From contig VXBA01001575.1 of assembly GCA_013399895.1 (NCBI GenBank), positions 62,001-126,000 on the forward strand: a DNA stretch of 64,000 bases. The letters run 5' to 3'. Shown piece by piece: positions 14,061 through 26,972 of the stretch; within the stretch, counting starts at the first letter, position 1, and each line of letters opens with the position of its first letter. Source of the stretch: Serilophus lunatus. Its lineage: Eukaryota; Chordata; Aves; Passeriformes; Eurylaimidae. A program made the position numbers and the translations under genes. Below the pieces are notes generated by a model. The model worked only from the letters and a program-made list of their open reading frames with translations, was not told the origin of the DNA and searched no databases.

Positions 14061-14756
14061 ATCTTAGATTTCATGTGCTTATCTCTGGGTGAAACCAAGT
14101 AACTGAAGCTTAACATAAGCCTAAGACACCAATTTCTCTTATGTTTGCTACTTCCATTTTCCTGTGACTAACTTCAGACCAAAAGAACCAAAGAATAGAA
14201 TAGATTTCTCTATGACTCCCTTTTCTAACTAGAAGAAAAGTCATAAAGTGATGACTGTATTGAAAACCACGGATGAAGACATGATAATCTTTTAAGCATG
14301 CTTTTAAGGAAGTATCTGTCACAGACTTGCCTAGCACTAAACCCACCTATGTGAATCTGAATTAAAGCAAGTCTTAGGACTTCTGGAAGTTGCTCCATAA
14401 TACAAGGAATTTGTTTTCTATTTCATTTTGCAGAAGAGTTTTATAGTACCAATCAAAAAGTATGTTCCATAGAAATAGATATGGAAATCTCCAACAAAAT
14501 AAAGATTAGCTGACAACAAGGGTGAAATTAAAAGACACAACCAAGAAGTACTTAAAAAAACACCACTTTTTGAAAAAGTGAATATATAGATAACTAAACA
14601 CCGTTCTTGTCTAATGCACATATTTAATGTTGTTGAGATTACAATTTTTTTCCCCAATATCTAATAAACTGTAAGTGTTACAAGCCTAGGTTATTCTGCT
14701 TGCCTTGAGTAGCTAGACATTATAGAGGCTTCTCTGGGATCTTTTCACTGGGAAAA

Positions 14757-15266
14757 TGTTGTCGTTAATACTGGCAAACTTAGCAATCACACAAGACAGG
14801 ATTCGTCCAGGAAGCCATTTAATGAGAAAACTTACAGCTTTTTATGCCTTTTAGAAACCGGCGCATTAGCATTTCATTGGCAGATACACTTGTTGTTAAC
14901 CATTTCATTGGATCAGGCCAGAGCCCCAGATCATGTCTCTTTATTTTGAGAACATGCAGTATTATTTTGATACTGGACAAAGCTGTTGATTAAAAAAGCA
15001 TGAGAAAGGTTCTGCAAAAACAGCACCTGCTTGATAAGTAAAAATCTCTTGTTATTGTGCAAGAAATTTAGGCCACTTTAGCTTGTGAGAAGCTACAGAT
15101 GTATTTTGAGAAACTAGGATATTGTTTACTTTTGCTTTTGCTGTTCTTCAGACAGAAATTTTCCAGGCTGACTTCAAGCTTTACTAGAGGGACAGAATTA
15201 CTTATGCTAACTTTAAAACTCAAAATTTAGGCCCAAAAGCACAGCTTTCAAAAATGTACCACCAAA
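14757..15266 (-). mobile_element. solo LTR, family A copy 1, minus orientation
   Basis: Shares long blocks with 37920-38451, for example ACAAGACAGGATTCGTCCAG and AAAACAGCACCTGCTTGAT. On the minus strand it reads as an LTR: TATA-like ATAAAAAG (14838-14845 on the plus strand), then ATTAAA (14818-14823) only about 15 bases later, then about 60 bases to the terminal ACA. GGAAAA flanks it at 14751-14756 and 15267-15272, a 6-bp target duplication. One terminal dinucleotide has decayed (AA in place of CA at 15265-15266). No coding region remains. Confidence 0.75.
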
Positions 15267-15552
15267 GGAAAACAAACTCATGTTGGATCCAGATATTTCT
15301 TTATAAGCAATAGCTACTAGTAAGCAATATGCTATGACACAGTTTTCCTCAGAAGGCATTTTTCTCTCTTGTCTTTCAGCATTCCCTCTGACCTCTGCAT
15401 TTGAGGCTATTGCATCTTCAGATTTGACCTTTGATTCATTCTTTGGTGTTTCTTATGCTTCTTTCTTCCCTTTTTCCTCTCCCTCACCACACAGACACAG
15501 TCATAGAAACACATGAGAAACATATGCAGAGTTGCAGTCTGTCCAGTGTCTT

Positions 15553-15605
15553 CCTCGCCTCGCCTCGCCTCGCCTCGCCTCNNNNNNNNNNNNNNNNNNN
15601 NNNNN
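15553..15605. repeat. CCTCG pentanucleotide microsatellite running into an assembly gap
   Basis: At least five CCTCG units up to 15581, then 24 Ns at 15582-15605; the true array length is unknown. Pyrimidine-rich sequence continues after the gap. Confidence 0.93.
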
Positions 15606-18600
15606 CCCCTCTCTCCCTTGCCTCCCCACATATCTTAAATTTAGGCTCTTCTGGATCTGCCCTAAATAGTTTTCCATTGCTTCTTCTTTTGTTAGAGCCA
15701 TTGGGCCTTTCATTTACTCAGAAGAGGACGTACCTTTTTTTCTTGAAGGTTTCAGCACACCAATGTGCTGCCCAGTACCCTTCAGTGCTGAATGCATTGC
15801 TTCACTTCTGCAAGTTAGCTGCAGCTTCAGAAATCTTAACTGCACTGTGGATTTTGTCTGATGCTAATTTATTAACATTATTAAGAAAATGGGTTATTAA
15901 AATAAGCCTTGTTATGGATTTAAAACGAATACATTTAGTCTTAAAGTAAAAGCTGGTTTAAGATAAAAATAACGTGATAATAGTAAGATGAAGGTATTTC
16001 ACTTAAAAAGAACCAGAAACCACCATGTCTTTATCTTATGTAAATGTTATATTGTGAAAATCCTCTCAGGCTTAATTGGACTTAGCTTGTGTAACATTTC
16101 AGCTGTTATATTTCAACTATAATAACAAGCAAAATGTAATCTTAACAGATCTTATCAAATCACTGCAATCCTTCCATACTCAAGAAAAAAATAACTCCTC
16201 ATCAATGCTATGTTCTCTATATGCAGGGGTTCTTCCATGGTTTGGGACTTCTGCTTTTCCTTTCCTTCCCTTTCTGAAGGAAAACCAGAATTATTTGCTA
16301 AAAAATAACCCAGTTCCTGGGAGTCTGTTGTCTCCTTGTGGATTACAGCTGCCAGCTGTAAGGTGTAAAGTTTTTCAATTTAGAGTGCTGGACTTTTTTC
16401 TTCTTTTTGATCTCCACTACTCAGAAATCTTGAGTTTTCTTGGTGAGCTGTGAAACCTTAGATTGCTCATTAAACAGAATGTTCTGCCTGCAAATATTAT
16501 AATGTTTCTATGGACTAGAGGAAATGTACAGTAATACAGAATATATTATGTATAGTAATGCAGAATACATTCATATTATCTAGTTTGGGGAGAAAGGGTG
16601 AAACTACAGGAAATTTTAAGCAGCTACAAGAACTCTCATAAGAATGAAGAATAATTTAAGATGTGAATAAACTTTTTTCTCTACTTACAGAAAAATCTTT
16701 CTACAGTCAGTATAGATCTAGCATACACTTTAAGCAGAATGGACGTATTTCTCTATTAAGTTATTTAGACGGATTTTAGATATCTTCAGAAATAAATTCT
16801 ATAATGCTTTACAATGCAAATTTTATCAGACAGAGTACTTTAAATTCTGTGGCATTCCACTGCATTTATCCCATTAGATTCATCATCATTACATTTTTGA
16901 GTTATGGTCTACAGCAGTTGGACCACATCATACTCTTCAGCCCTACAATCCTTGAAAGTGAGTTCTAGAAGAAGACTACTTGAAGAGGACCTCTTTGGAG
17001 AAAGATGCAGACTGTTCCACTGAAGAGCACAATCAAAAAAGGGATGCACTACTAATTTGTTCAAATTCTTAAGCAGATGACTGTCTATTACTGCTTGCTT
17101 TGGCCTCAGGCAAGCCTTCTGGCTTATTTGCAATATTGCTGTATTGTATTTGTGCTGTATGAGATTTTCTCTGGCTCTGCCTGACCCTAAAAAAAGCCAA
17201 AAGTGGCAGAGAAGAAATGATAATAATAATAATACCAGAAACCTAAAGCAATTGTGGCTAGAATGGATGCTTGCCTTTTCCCCGAGACCATCCCATTCAC
17301 TTCTCCTTTAGCCTGTCTTGTTTTCTGTAATCCCATCTAGGACCTGCGTGTCCTCCTGTCAATCCTGTCAACAAATGAGTGTGTAGGACAACCTATCACT
17401 TAAAGAAGAAACCCTCTGTGCAGAGATCACTTGTGCATATGGTAGGTATCCAGCCAGGGTTTTTCAGTGGAAAAACAGACACATGTGTGTTCCCCTTATT
17501 TTAGGAGAGAGATCCCACTGGCTAATTCCTACAAGTCTAAACTGATTGTTAACAGACTTTTTGCCGATTCTAGCTTTACCTTCATCTAAAGGAATGTTTC
17601 ATCAATATGCAACCTGGGGTTACTGAAATGGCCAAAAATCACCTCTGAAAACAGGAGTTCAGAGTGGGTGGAACAAAACTGTTACACATCATTAGGTTTT
17701 GCATCCTCCTAGTTTCAGCCACAAAAGAGCAACCACTCTCTTTGATAAAATATTTCACTCACAAATAATTTTTGAAATAACTTTCATATATTAGCTGGGG
17801 CTACACATCTCAAATTTAATCTGTGTCCCTGCAACTGTTCCCTCAAGGTTCCTCACTGGCATGTACTTTGTCTTTCCCTCTTCTTCAGCCTGACTGCTGT
17901 GCCTCTGTACCAGTCTCAGAACACAAGATAACCTATGGACAGAATTTCATCTGTACTTGCAATTTCCTCATATTTATGAGATGAAGCCACACTGGCATCA
18001 GTTTAAAATTTGTTATAGATGTGACAGCATCAAAGCACAATTTGCAATGGAAAGTATGAGAGCACGAGTTTGACCTAAAATTTGTAGATATATTAAAATC
18101 CTATAGTTATTGCTATCCTTAGCCTGAGAACATTCCTTCTACAGACTATCCATAAAAATATCCAAATGCAGCTGAGAACATTGTGGTATCAGCAAGAAGC
18201 TGTACACTGTTCAGAAGGCAAGATACAATAAGAGAAGTCATTCATTTTAAACTTGGTGAGCATATGTGCTAGCAAACATAGTTTACCCTCTTCTTCACCA
18301 GGTGGACATCTGTAGTTATCACCATGGTACCCTAATTTGTAATTGTATTCAGCATGGAGCTTGAGCTTTTCTTCAGAACTAAAATGAACACATTCAGATT
18401 TCACTTTATTATTGATGTGTTTTAAAGGGCATGGATCAGTCATTTGCAATTTTTTTTCAGAGGCAGTGGAGAAAATACAAGGACTAATATAGGATGATTA
18501 GTTAAGCAGGGTAGTGTGCAAAAAAGTTAGCAATTCATGTCAAGCATCTTGAAATGATTATTAATCACAGACACTTTAATATTTGTATTCTTTTCCCAGA

Positions 18601-21050
18601 AGTCAATTATTTGCTGCAGCATTGACAATGTTCCTCCCACCATATGCAGCCACTGGGTAACTAGAACTCTTTAAGAGTTCTTTATCAGTTTGAGTCAATG
18701 TTACGTGAATAGTTGCCCAGCCCAGTCTCCAGCTGAAGGTTGGAGGCTGGTGGAGCTTGGTGCGTGGTGACCTCTGCTGCTTGTGCATTGCTATAGTCAT
18801 AGAAGGCTCAACAAAAGTACAGCATTCCAATTACCATAAGTATTTCATCGAGAAAATAGAGACAGAATACTTTTTCTGCCATGCTAGCTTGGACTATTTT
18901 GGGAAAGTTTCAGATAACCAGTTGCACAATAAGCTATTGAGTCTAGAAAAAAACTCCAAGCTAAGAGGGTGCGTCTCTTTCACAGATTTATAATAGTGTT
19001 TTAACATTTCAGCTGAAATGTTGTCCAGTGTAACTCCAGGTATTTGGCTGCATCTGTTGTTTACTAAGATAAAAATTGTGCATGTCTATTAAAATATACT
19101 ATCAGTGATTTCATTTTGTGAAAAAAAAAAAACCAAAACGTACTAATTTTTGAATTCGAACTGCCAAGATTTAGCACACAATAAGATACATAAGCATGCT
19201 AGGAAGTATTTTCTCTGCTATCAACATCTTAACAGCAATACACAGATCCTCCATACAACCCTCATTCTCATTTCACAAAATTAGGACACCAAGGACAAAT
19301 ACAAGATCCATGACTTGCACTCACCTATGTTTTGTTGCAACTTTCATACTCTTTTTTTAAAACCTGAAATGACAGCTGGTTTAGAAAATGGGAGAACCTC
19401 AGTTAGTATAAACATTTTCACCCTTTTTCTGGAATAAAACAGTTTTCCCAGGTTACCTTTTTTTTCTTGTCCAGTCACGTATTCATAGCCTTTCCCAGAA
19501 GGTATGATACATCTATTGTTAAGTGAGATTCAGTAGGTGTAACTGTGACATTTTTCTAGGGCCTTTTGATAGATTCAAGATTGAAAACATCCTCTGACAT
19601 GCTGCATTTCTTCCAGGCACAATTTATGTCCTGCAAGGGGCCTGCACATTGTCATTTGGTGTTTCCTGTTAGCCCCAGGGATAAAAGGAATTTAATAAAA
19701 TTTTGTTCAGATCAAAACATTTTAAAAATTTGATGTTGCCTTTAGATTCCCATTTTCCAGCTTTATTCTTCTATGTGTTCCTTCCCCATTTTTAAGTGAT
19801 AAAAATAAAAATCAAGGGAGCCAGGGAAAAAAGGGGGGAAAACACAAGGTTATTTCTAAATCCTGAAACTTCCCACCTGACTAAGAGACTAAGGTGCATA
19901 ACTGATTCCACAACTTGACTGTAGGTTAGTCCTTCATCTGTGCTTTAACTCCACTCTGGTTCATCCAGTATAAAATAATCCTCAAAGATTACAAAGGTAC
20001 TTCAAGTAAGACTCCAAAGGAAATTTCAAATATCCAACACCTCTAAAGAGCTAATAAGTGGTGTCTGGGGTAAAACCGCATCCCACTGATAATTCCATGC
20101 TGCACCACAATTCAAGGGAAATACTGGCCCAGGAGTCCTGGCCCTGTGTGTTCTATGGCATGGCATACTCAAACTGCTGTGGCATAACTGAGAGACATCA
20201 GGTTGAGAGAACATAAGGTTTCAAGGTACATACCACACTCAAAGTGTGCTTGTGGATTTGTTTGGGTTTGGTTTTGTTTTCTTGAAAAAGAAAACATTCA
20301 CAGTAGAGAAGAGTTAAAGAATATTTCCTGTAAAGAACCTGTTAGGAGGCTTTACTGAAAAAGGGTACTTTTATATGACTCCTGTCTGCGCACAGACTGA
20401 GCAAGCACAGGGTGTATCACATCATGAGGGGTACAAGGGGAAAAAGGCACAACTCATTGGTGAAGTATAACTGAGAAGAAACTGCTCACATTAAGTTAAT
20501 CGCTGAACAAAAACTGAAAATCAAAAGTGATCAAAAAAAGTTTTTAGTCAAATGTACTTCAAACATACAGTATCACTACTAGAGAATAGATAGTTCAACC
20601 AGATACTAAACAAATTATGTATAATTGTTATTGCCTCTCTCAGGATATGAGTCACACTCCTTCAGGGCTTTCCATGAAATATAAAGTTAGTGCAAAACCA
20701 CTGCTCTAAGACACAGCAGTTACTTTTGGTTAGTAGTCTGCATTTAGATCAAGAAAAAGCCCAGTAAACACCCAATAATAAAATACTCCATAACACAAGT
20801 ATTCAGAGTTAAACTCATCAGAGAATTTTTTAAGAGAATTTTAAATAACTTTTTAAATGAAAGAACTTCAAAAATAATTAATAATAGTTAAAAAAAAATA
20901 AAATAAAAGAAGCAAGACTGTTCCTGTTAAGCTTCCCATTCAGACTTTCTCATGCTTGCTACTGTTTAGACAATGAATATTCATGAATATAAACATGATT
21001 TGTAACATCTGTATACCAGTGGTAGAATGCTAGCAAGACATTTACACTCC

Positions 21051-21087
21051 TTTGTTTGGGATACACTGCTTTGTTTGGGATACATAA
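21051..21087. repeat. two-copy 18-bp tandem repeat
   Basis: TTTGTTTGGGATACA occurs twice, 18 bases apart, followed by a TATATA tract. Confidence 0.75.
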
Positions 21088-23381
21088 ATATATATATAAC
21101 AAGAGAAATTTTCCCTTGTGATCTTCTCCAGAGACAATTTCACAGTCCAAACTCTGGCTTTAAAAAAAATTCTAGTATCTATCATATGATTCTCTAGAAG
21201 CAGAAATAGAAGCATAGTTTCTCAGCTAACAGCCAAATCCTTCTACCTTCCCCTTCTCCATGGCATTTCTTTATTCTAGTTATCCCACCTAAGTTAGATG
21301 AGGCAACAGGGCTTGTTAAATAAGAAAGTCACACTGTTTTACTCAACCATCCTTCCTTTAACAATCTTTTGCAAGCTATGTGAAGTCTATTATTTCAGCT
21401 TTCCACACTTTGTTGTTGTTCTTCATAAATTAACTCAAAATTTTGAACTTATTTCGCCATCTTAATTTAGTACCCACCCTTTTCTGATGGGTCCCACAGG
21501 TTTAAATTTGTATTTTCAGTTATAGTAAGAACTTACCTAAATGGAAAGTTCCATGAGGTAGAAATCTAATCCAAATCACTTAGTTAATAATAGCTAGGAA
21601 GGATGGTATTGTACTTCAGGGTGTGAGGTGTGCTTGATGAACACTAATAAAGACCAAGAAAACAATGAATTGTGGCTTGATGACACTGTCTCTCTGGGCA
21701 TCCATGTCCCAAGTAAACCTCTTAGAAAGTTTTATCAGCTAGATAATATCGTTACCAAATGTAGGTGTGCATGCACATATCTGAACAACACACCTGCTGA
21801 TGGATAATCTAAAGCTACCTGTCCAGAAGAGCAGAAGAGCATCTTGCTCAGTGGCTTCAGCGCATTTTCTTACCTTTTGGTCACTTTGCTCCTCTGCACT
21901 GTTTGCATGTAAGAGCATAAATAGTTTTGACAATTATTTTCCTCTGCCTTACCACTTCCAAATTTTTCTGTTCTGGTTTATAAATGGGAGGCAAAGATTG
22001 CATATTTGTGCAACACCCAAGTTTCATAACTGGAAGCTAAACTGATCCTGAGCGAGCTGCATGTCTCAGGTTCCTACCTTGTATAGAAGTCTTTACATGT
22101 AGGTCACCTTGCCCTTCAAAAGAAGCTCTAATTTGTCTATTGACTTTTAGCACTTCAATTGCCAACAGTGAAGCGAGTCTGTAATTACAGGTCAGTCACT
22201 CAGTTGACAGTCCCTCCTGACTCAGAAGTGAGAAAGAACTCACAAATTCAAAATTCATGGAAACTGAAGTGAACTGAAGTTCTAAAATACTGATGACAGA
22301 AGGCACAGAATTCCAGAATAGCAAAGCTGTTTTGATCACTCGCCAGCGTAGGATGAAATATAGTCTTTGATGCACCAAAAGGCTTCCATAGAAGATCTGA
22401 AGTTTTACTGCAGTGTATGTCCACTACATGAAAACAAAAACATGGTTGTTTTGGTTGATTCTTCTAAACCAAACTGTGCTCTGTGTAATTATGATATACT
22501 ATGTGACTCTGCAGTCAGCACACGCAGTAGCATATTCAGTGTCTTTGGAAAGAGAATCCTTTATTGAGCACTAATCTTTAATTGGATCTGAAGCATTCCT
22601 CTTCTGGGATGAGAGATGTTGCCAGTGTGCTGAAAAATGCCATTAAAATTGTCATCTGTCATATTCCTTAATTTTAATCTGAATAATTGTCTCATTTAGA
22701 CTTCTCAATCCGCACGAAAACTATCCATCTCAGCTTCTGTATAGATAAGATAGGTAGGCTTGAGTAGAATATTACATCTTTTTCCAGTCTGTAAGTGTTG
22801 CTATATACAAAATACAGATTCTTTACTATAACTTCATGGTATGAACAGTAAGGGCTCCAGTAATCCTACTATGTCCACATTTCAGATTGACTCAAAGCTT
22901 CTGGAAAGCTTGTAAAAGAAAGATTAATGGCAAATAGGAAGCTTTAGAAAACACAGACATCTGGAAGTAAAGATATCATAGTGGTGTAAGCCACAATGGA
23001 ATAAAACATTTGTATAATTCAAATTTCAATCTCTAAAGCCAGTCAATAGGAAAAGAAAGCCAATAATTTAATGTCACACTGTTGTTTATGTAAGGTCTCC
23101 TGTGCAAAGAGTCATCCAATTATTTGCAAATTTAGCAGGTGCTGGGTATGCTGAACTGTCAGAGCATTCAGTTTCTGGGCGTAAATACACGTCATCCCAT
23201 GTAACCCCTGAACTCCTTATGGCTGGTTAATGACCTTTGTTTCTTGCTTGAGCCCCTTCTTGCTTAGCCTCTTGAAAGAATGTAGGGTCACAGAGGTCCA
23301 GGGAGGAAATCAGCAGCACTGTAGGGATGGTCCACACCTATTGCCTACTCCTGCCCAAACAAACCCAAGGGCATGTCTCAC

Positions 23382-23490
23382 GTGTGGATATGCAATAGTG
23401 TTATGCATTCAAGTGGAAATGAATTATGCATTATTAGTGTTATGCATATAGTGGATATGCATTCGAGTGTGGATATGCAATAGTGTTATT
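23382..23490. repeat. short imperfect tandem repeat, period about 85 bp
   Basis: GTGTGGATATGCAATAGTGT begins at 23382 and again at 23467, with partial versions (TAGTGTTATGCAT and GTGGATATGCATTC) between them. It looks like nested small duplications of a GGATATGCA-containing unit. Confidence 0.8.
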
Positions 23491-26400
23491 ATAAAAAGTT
23501 ACTAGTTTTGAATATTATGAGCTATTTTGCTCATGTTGTATAAATTGTGCTGATTTTAATTTCCCAGTCAGCAGGTTGAAATATTTTCTTCTAGACTGTC
23601 TTTTTCCTTAATCATATAGATCTGTTTCTAATTGAAGTTGACATTAAAATGAAGTGATTTTTTTCTTAATGTAATTCCATGCAGTACATTAGTATTCTGA
23701 AACATCTTTGCTTGTACACTAGCATTGTCAATAGGTAATATAACAACTATAACTACAGTATTTCTTAGCATCCTGATTTGCAACCAGCATTGCACCATGA
23801 GAAAAATCTCCAAAATCATTTGCACTGTGTAGTCCTTCAGTGAAGAACAGAGGTTCAGTTTAATATTCCATAGACTTTCTAAAAAATGAAAAGACTTTAT
23901 CTAGTAGATGACTTGGTACTAGAAAGTACATTAGAACTCAATAAATTACACTGATGAATGGAATCTCGTCAGCTACTGACTTTAACTTCTGTTAAAGTAA
24001 ATCAAATTTAACTGTGTGTACAGGCAAGGTTTGGGATCCCAACTGTGACTTATTAGATATTGGTCACAATTCTGTAATGCAGTGAGTCACCTCAATTTTA
24101 TTCAAATCAACTTAAGTTAAGAGTACCTCTTTGCAGAACTGAATGATAAAACAAAGGAGAATTGCATGAGGGAAGAAAATTAACCATTCCATAAAAACCA
24201 TATAGGAGTTTTCAAGAAGATTCAAGACTATCTTGCATGCTCAATGTAACTTCTTTGATTAAGACATATTCCTATTAAAACCCTCTTTATTTACTGCCAG
24301 AGAAATTGAAACACCCCCTTCCTAAATCCAAGTCAAGGGTGAGGAACAGAAACTCTTTTAGCCATTGATACTGAACACTATGAAATTATGGATCAAAAGA
24401 CTATGGCCATTCTGACATCCTAATATAAAGAAATAGACAAGCAACTGTGGAGCAATTATGGATCATAGGGTGATAAGTGAGCCAAAAAATCTCTTTGCAA
24501 GGCATCTTTGTTACATGAAAGAACTAGAAGAGAGTCTATTTCTTTTTTAGATGAAGACTGAAGAACTAGAATTGTCCAAGCTTTCCTCTTGCAAAAGATG
24601 TCTGTCAAACAAGCAGTCATTTGCATTTGTAAAAAATCCTACATCAGTCAGGGAGTGTAAGGTCCGGTCTCATAAAGCCAATTAATTGCAAATTATGATT
24701 AATTAAGATAAACTGTAATGTACATACTCAGTTTGGGAAGGAAAAAGGATACAAACCTGCAAAAAGAGAAAGGATGCAACAATATTACATGAGGGGAATA
24801 CTGGTCAGGCAGCAATTTTCTAGCCTTATGTTTTTCAACGGAAGTTAGTACAATGCGGACATAAAAGCTCATTTCCTTTGTTTAAAATCTTCCCAGGTGA
24901 TTTGACACTTTCCTTCTTATTAATTTAATTAGAAGGGGGAAATAAAACCAGTCTACCAATAGCAATTAAGTAGTTTAACATCCTAATCAAATTCTATTTT
25001 ATCTGAGAAAATGAGATTTTTTGTTTGTTTGAGAATAGTGTTTCATTCGAGGATATAATAGAAGAAGCAATCTGCAAAATATAACAAGCTTCAAAATGTA
25101 TTAGGACAGACTGAAAGACTTTATTTTACATGAGCAACGACAGGTTTCTCAAAAGCATTGAAAAATCACAGCAAATGGAACCCAGGTATCTTGCATTGTG
25201 AAAGGAATATATGCAAACACATCTTAGTCACTACATGTTTCAAAACATTCAGGGACCCAATGTAATAGGATTTCTGAAAGACAAATGCATCTTTTTCCTA
25301 AGACTTCATCTATATGTTATAGAACGTTTTGGTTGAGAAACAGTGCTAGAAGGAATGTGATACATTCCCATTTTAAAAGCTCAAGAATAAATTTGGTTCT
25401 TACATCAAAGAAAGGATAGTCTTCATCCTCAAAGCAAGACTATGAGACTTTCTTCTGGTGTCAAGCAGTGAAAAGTCTTCTCTTTGAAGTCAAAAGTGCA
25501 GTTGATAAATCAGATAATTTCATTATATAAGTGGGATCTCAGCAGGAATGTTGTGGCCAATCTCTGCTGAGTAAAAAGTCCAGTTTTATCTCCTTACACA
25601 GACACAGCAAGTAGATTCTCAGCCCAGCAAACATGCTTTTCATAGAAGATCAGCTGAGACTGCTGTAAACTGGAAAAAGTAGCGAATATTTTAAGAATTT
25701 ATTTTTAAACTTTCTCTTGCCTCATTCTCCTTCCCCTCTGTAACATTTCTATCTGCATGAAAGTCTTCCACCACCTCTTGAGAACTATTCTTGGGCTTTA
25801 TCTTTCCAAAAGTGCTTATATCACATGCTAATTGGCTTAATTAACTACAAGTCATAGCTCCAACAAAAGCATTTCCTATCTAGTCCACGTGACCATTAAA
25901 AATGATTTGCATTACATTTGGAGCAGCAGACGCTTAGCTTGTGAAAGCGGCTAATGAAGCATGTGTTCTGGGCACACAAACCAGGTGCTAGACGTCTAGA
26001 AAGCAGTACATAATTCCTTTGCAGAGGCAATTTAAAAGATTTGAACCAGTGGTTTTCCAATAAAGACTTTTTTTTTCTTGCAATGATAAAATAATTAAGA
26101 GAAATGAAGATCATCCTCAAGCAATTTCACAATTACAACAAAAACGCAGTCTTGTTTTGCAGTCGTTCACAGAAGTGATTCCACATGTAGTAGGTCAGAA
26201 AGTTATTCTCCAAATTGTAGTTAGAAAACAGAATTTCGAAGGGTAAGTGCAGCAATCAAGTATTGCTAATGTCCTGCAGAGACAAACCTGCATAAACACA
26301 GGGCTGTGCTCCTATATCCAGTAACAATGTGGCACTGCAGGCAGCAGAAAAGGACATGGTTTCAGGTGGACTTTCGGTCACATGTAAGTGCCAATATACA

Positions 26401-26924
26401 AAAACATAATACTGTAAATCTCTGCACAGCTGCTAATGGACCTTGGATTCGTTTAAACTTTCCATCAGTATCTGTAGCTCCTATTCTTGGCATGTGCACA
26501 TGTATTTTTTGTTGGCAGGGTTAAGCAGCACTGTCTGCGCCTGGTGCTAGATCTAATTTAGGATTAGAGGGATGGGATTTGAAGTTCCTACCCAAGGCTG
26601 CTGCACTGGTCCAGGAGACATTCTCAGAGCACATCTGAAACGTTTGCACTCTACACAGCATGCAGGTAAAGCAAGCAATCCCTTCAGAATATGGCCAGGA
26701 GAAACAAGTGTTTAATTGTCTCTGTTTCTCTTCTCCTTCTGCTACTGTTTAACAGTTGCCACAGCCTCAGAGATGTGAAGAAGGCTGGGCTGAATCCTCA
26801 CGACATGCTGTGTTCTGGCCACTCACATTATAAATAGAGACTTCTCCGTCTTCTGGAGATTGCTGTGTCTTCTTCATCTTAGCTTTTGTCTAATTTTGGA
26901 GTTAGCCCTGGTTTGGGGGCTGGC

Positions 26925-26972
26925 CTTCAGAGATCCTTTCCAGCCTAAGTTTTACGTGATTATAATGCCTGT
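26925..26972 (+). mobile_element. short CR1 3'-end fragment (weak)
   Basis: AGATCCTTTCCAGCCTAAGT then TTTTACGTGATTATA resembles the last 40-50 bases of CR1 in plus orientation. Confidence 0.45.

Larger units (their letters stand above)
8671..14750. other. gene desert, no gene seen
   Basis: AT-rich. It includes the 13.08-kb trinucleotide repeat and the 14.0-kb CR1-like scrap. The longest ORF (13431-13838, minus) has no recognisable domain, no usable splice partner and no codon signal that I can see. Confidence 0.65.

Noticed and set aside
15431..15949. Long plus-strand ORF of 172 codons
   Set aside because: It reads through the unknown bases of an assembly gap and a pentanucleotide repeat, so its openness is artificial.
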